Positions 39,029-39,117 of a DNA stretch of 39,117 nt are shown in pieces (within the stretch, counting starts at the first letter, position 1; the number at the start of each line of letters is the position of its first letter). The notes beneath the pieces were generated by a model. That model made no database searches and had not been told where the DNA came from. It worked only from the letters and a program-made list of their open reading frames with translations. This DNA is from an uncultured Oscillospiraceae bacterium (GTDB lineage Bacteria; Bacillota; Clostridia; Oscillospirales; Oscillospiraceae), in contig CANQFY010000012.1 of the NCBI GenBank assembly GCA_947600025.1, positions 1-39,117 of the forward strand, read 5' to 3'. The translations under genes were made by a program, and so were the position numbers.

Positions 39029-39117
39029 ATGCAGATAGAAACATCAAGAATGTATGTCAGGGATTTTACTCCAAACGATATAAATGATTTACATGAAATT
39101 TTCGGCGACAGCGAAAC
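39029..39117 (+). CDS. GNAT-family N-acetyltransferase (partial, 5' end only)
   Basis: The ATG at 39029 follows GTGAGGTGACTAAT. The 29 visible codons read MQIETSRMYVRDFTPNDIND..., where the IETSRMYVRDFTPND pattern is the first strand and loop of GNAT acetyltransferases of the RimJ/RimL type (IETERLxLRxFxxxD). The gene is cut by the window edge, so the acetyl-CoA motif is not seen. Codon use is AT-rich compared with the core genes, suggesting transfer. Confidence 0.75.
   Translation, partial: MQIETSRMYVRDFTPNDINDLHEIFGDSE

Overview
The window looks like a chromosomal segment of an anaerobic, GC-rich member of the Clostridia (Bacillota), most probably Oscillospiraceae. This is inferred from the gene complement: an IscU-like/GGGtGRT pair, MurT/GatD, tyrosyl T-box and SAM-I leaders, a Spo0A-type regulator, DUF1540 and DUF1858 proteins, and codon use strongly biased to G/C. 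No genus can be assigned from sequence reading alone. Most genes are ordinary core genes with clear ribosome binding sites and near-consensus sigma-A promoters.

Layout. 1-1.9 kb: a Y-family DNA polymerase with a small coupled partner gene, behind a promoter that contains a near-LexA box. 1.9-4.0 kb: a HAD hydrolase, smpB (apparently with an ACG start), a cyclophilin and tmRNA (ssrA), so trans-translation RNA and protein are together. 4.0-6.99 kb: a lower-GC island immediately downstream of ssrA. It has decayed gene remnants, strong hairpins and a three-gene operon of two paralogous signal-less trypsin-like proteases plus an unknown 120-aa protein. 7.0-14.8 kb: a histidine phosphatase, then a ~600-nt structured non-coding RNA followed by a small membrane protein and dxs-tlyA-nadK-argR-recN. 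Gene order, RNA length and partner protein identify the RNA as OLE RNA (Ornate, Large, Extremophilic) with its membrane partner OapA. This is the most remarkable system in the window.

14.8-17 kb: a tyrosine-type T-box leader, a metallo-beta-lactamase-fold hydrolase and tyrS. 17-19.2 kb: an SLC45-like MFS sugar transporter and a glycerophosphodiester phosphodiesterase. 19.3-22.6 kb (minus strand): an orphan EctB-like aminotransferase, murT and a gatD-like gene whose product lacks the glutaminase Cys and His. 22.8-27.1 kb: a phosphorolytic disaccharide pathway (beta-phosphoglucomutase, ROK glucokinase, GH65 phosphorylase) followed by a zinc-ribbon membrane protein. 27.2-28.9 kb (minus): the IscU-like scaffold/GGGtGRT pair. 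29-34 kb: ribulose-phosphate epimerase, a DUF1540 protein, a membrane-anchored HtrA protease with a Pro/Gln-rich cytoplasmic tail, a divergent Spo0A-like regulator, a BlaI-type repressor and an XRE repressor divergent from a small membrane protein across a shared palindromic operator. 34-38.2 kb: yebC, nif3-like, trmK and DUF1858 on the minus strand, then a SAM-I riboswitch and metK. The right end has an unknown exported or membrane-anchored protein, a hairpin-rich stretch and the start of a GNAT acetyltransferase.

Functional links: SmpB and tmRNA rescue stalled ribosomes. GH65, PgmB and glucokinase convert an alpha-disaccharide to two glucose-6-phosphates, and the SLC45-like carrier may feed them. 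OLE RNA and OapA would form a membrane ribonucleoprotein co-located with isoprenoid (dxs) and housekeeping genes. The T-box and SAM-I leaders tie tyrS and metK expression to tyrosine charging and SAM level.
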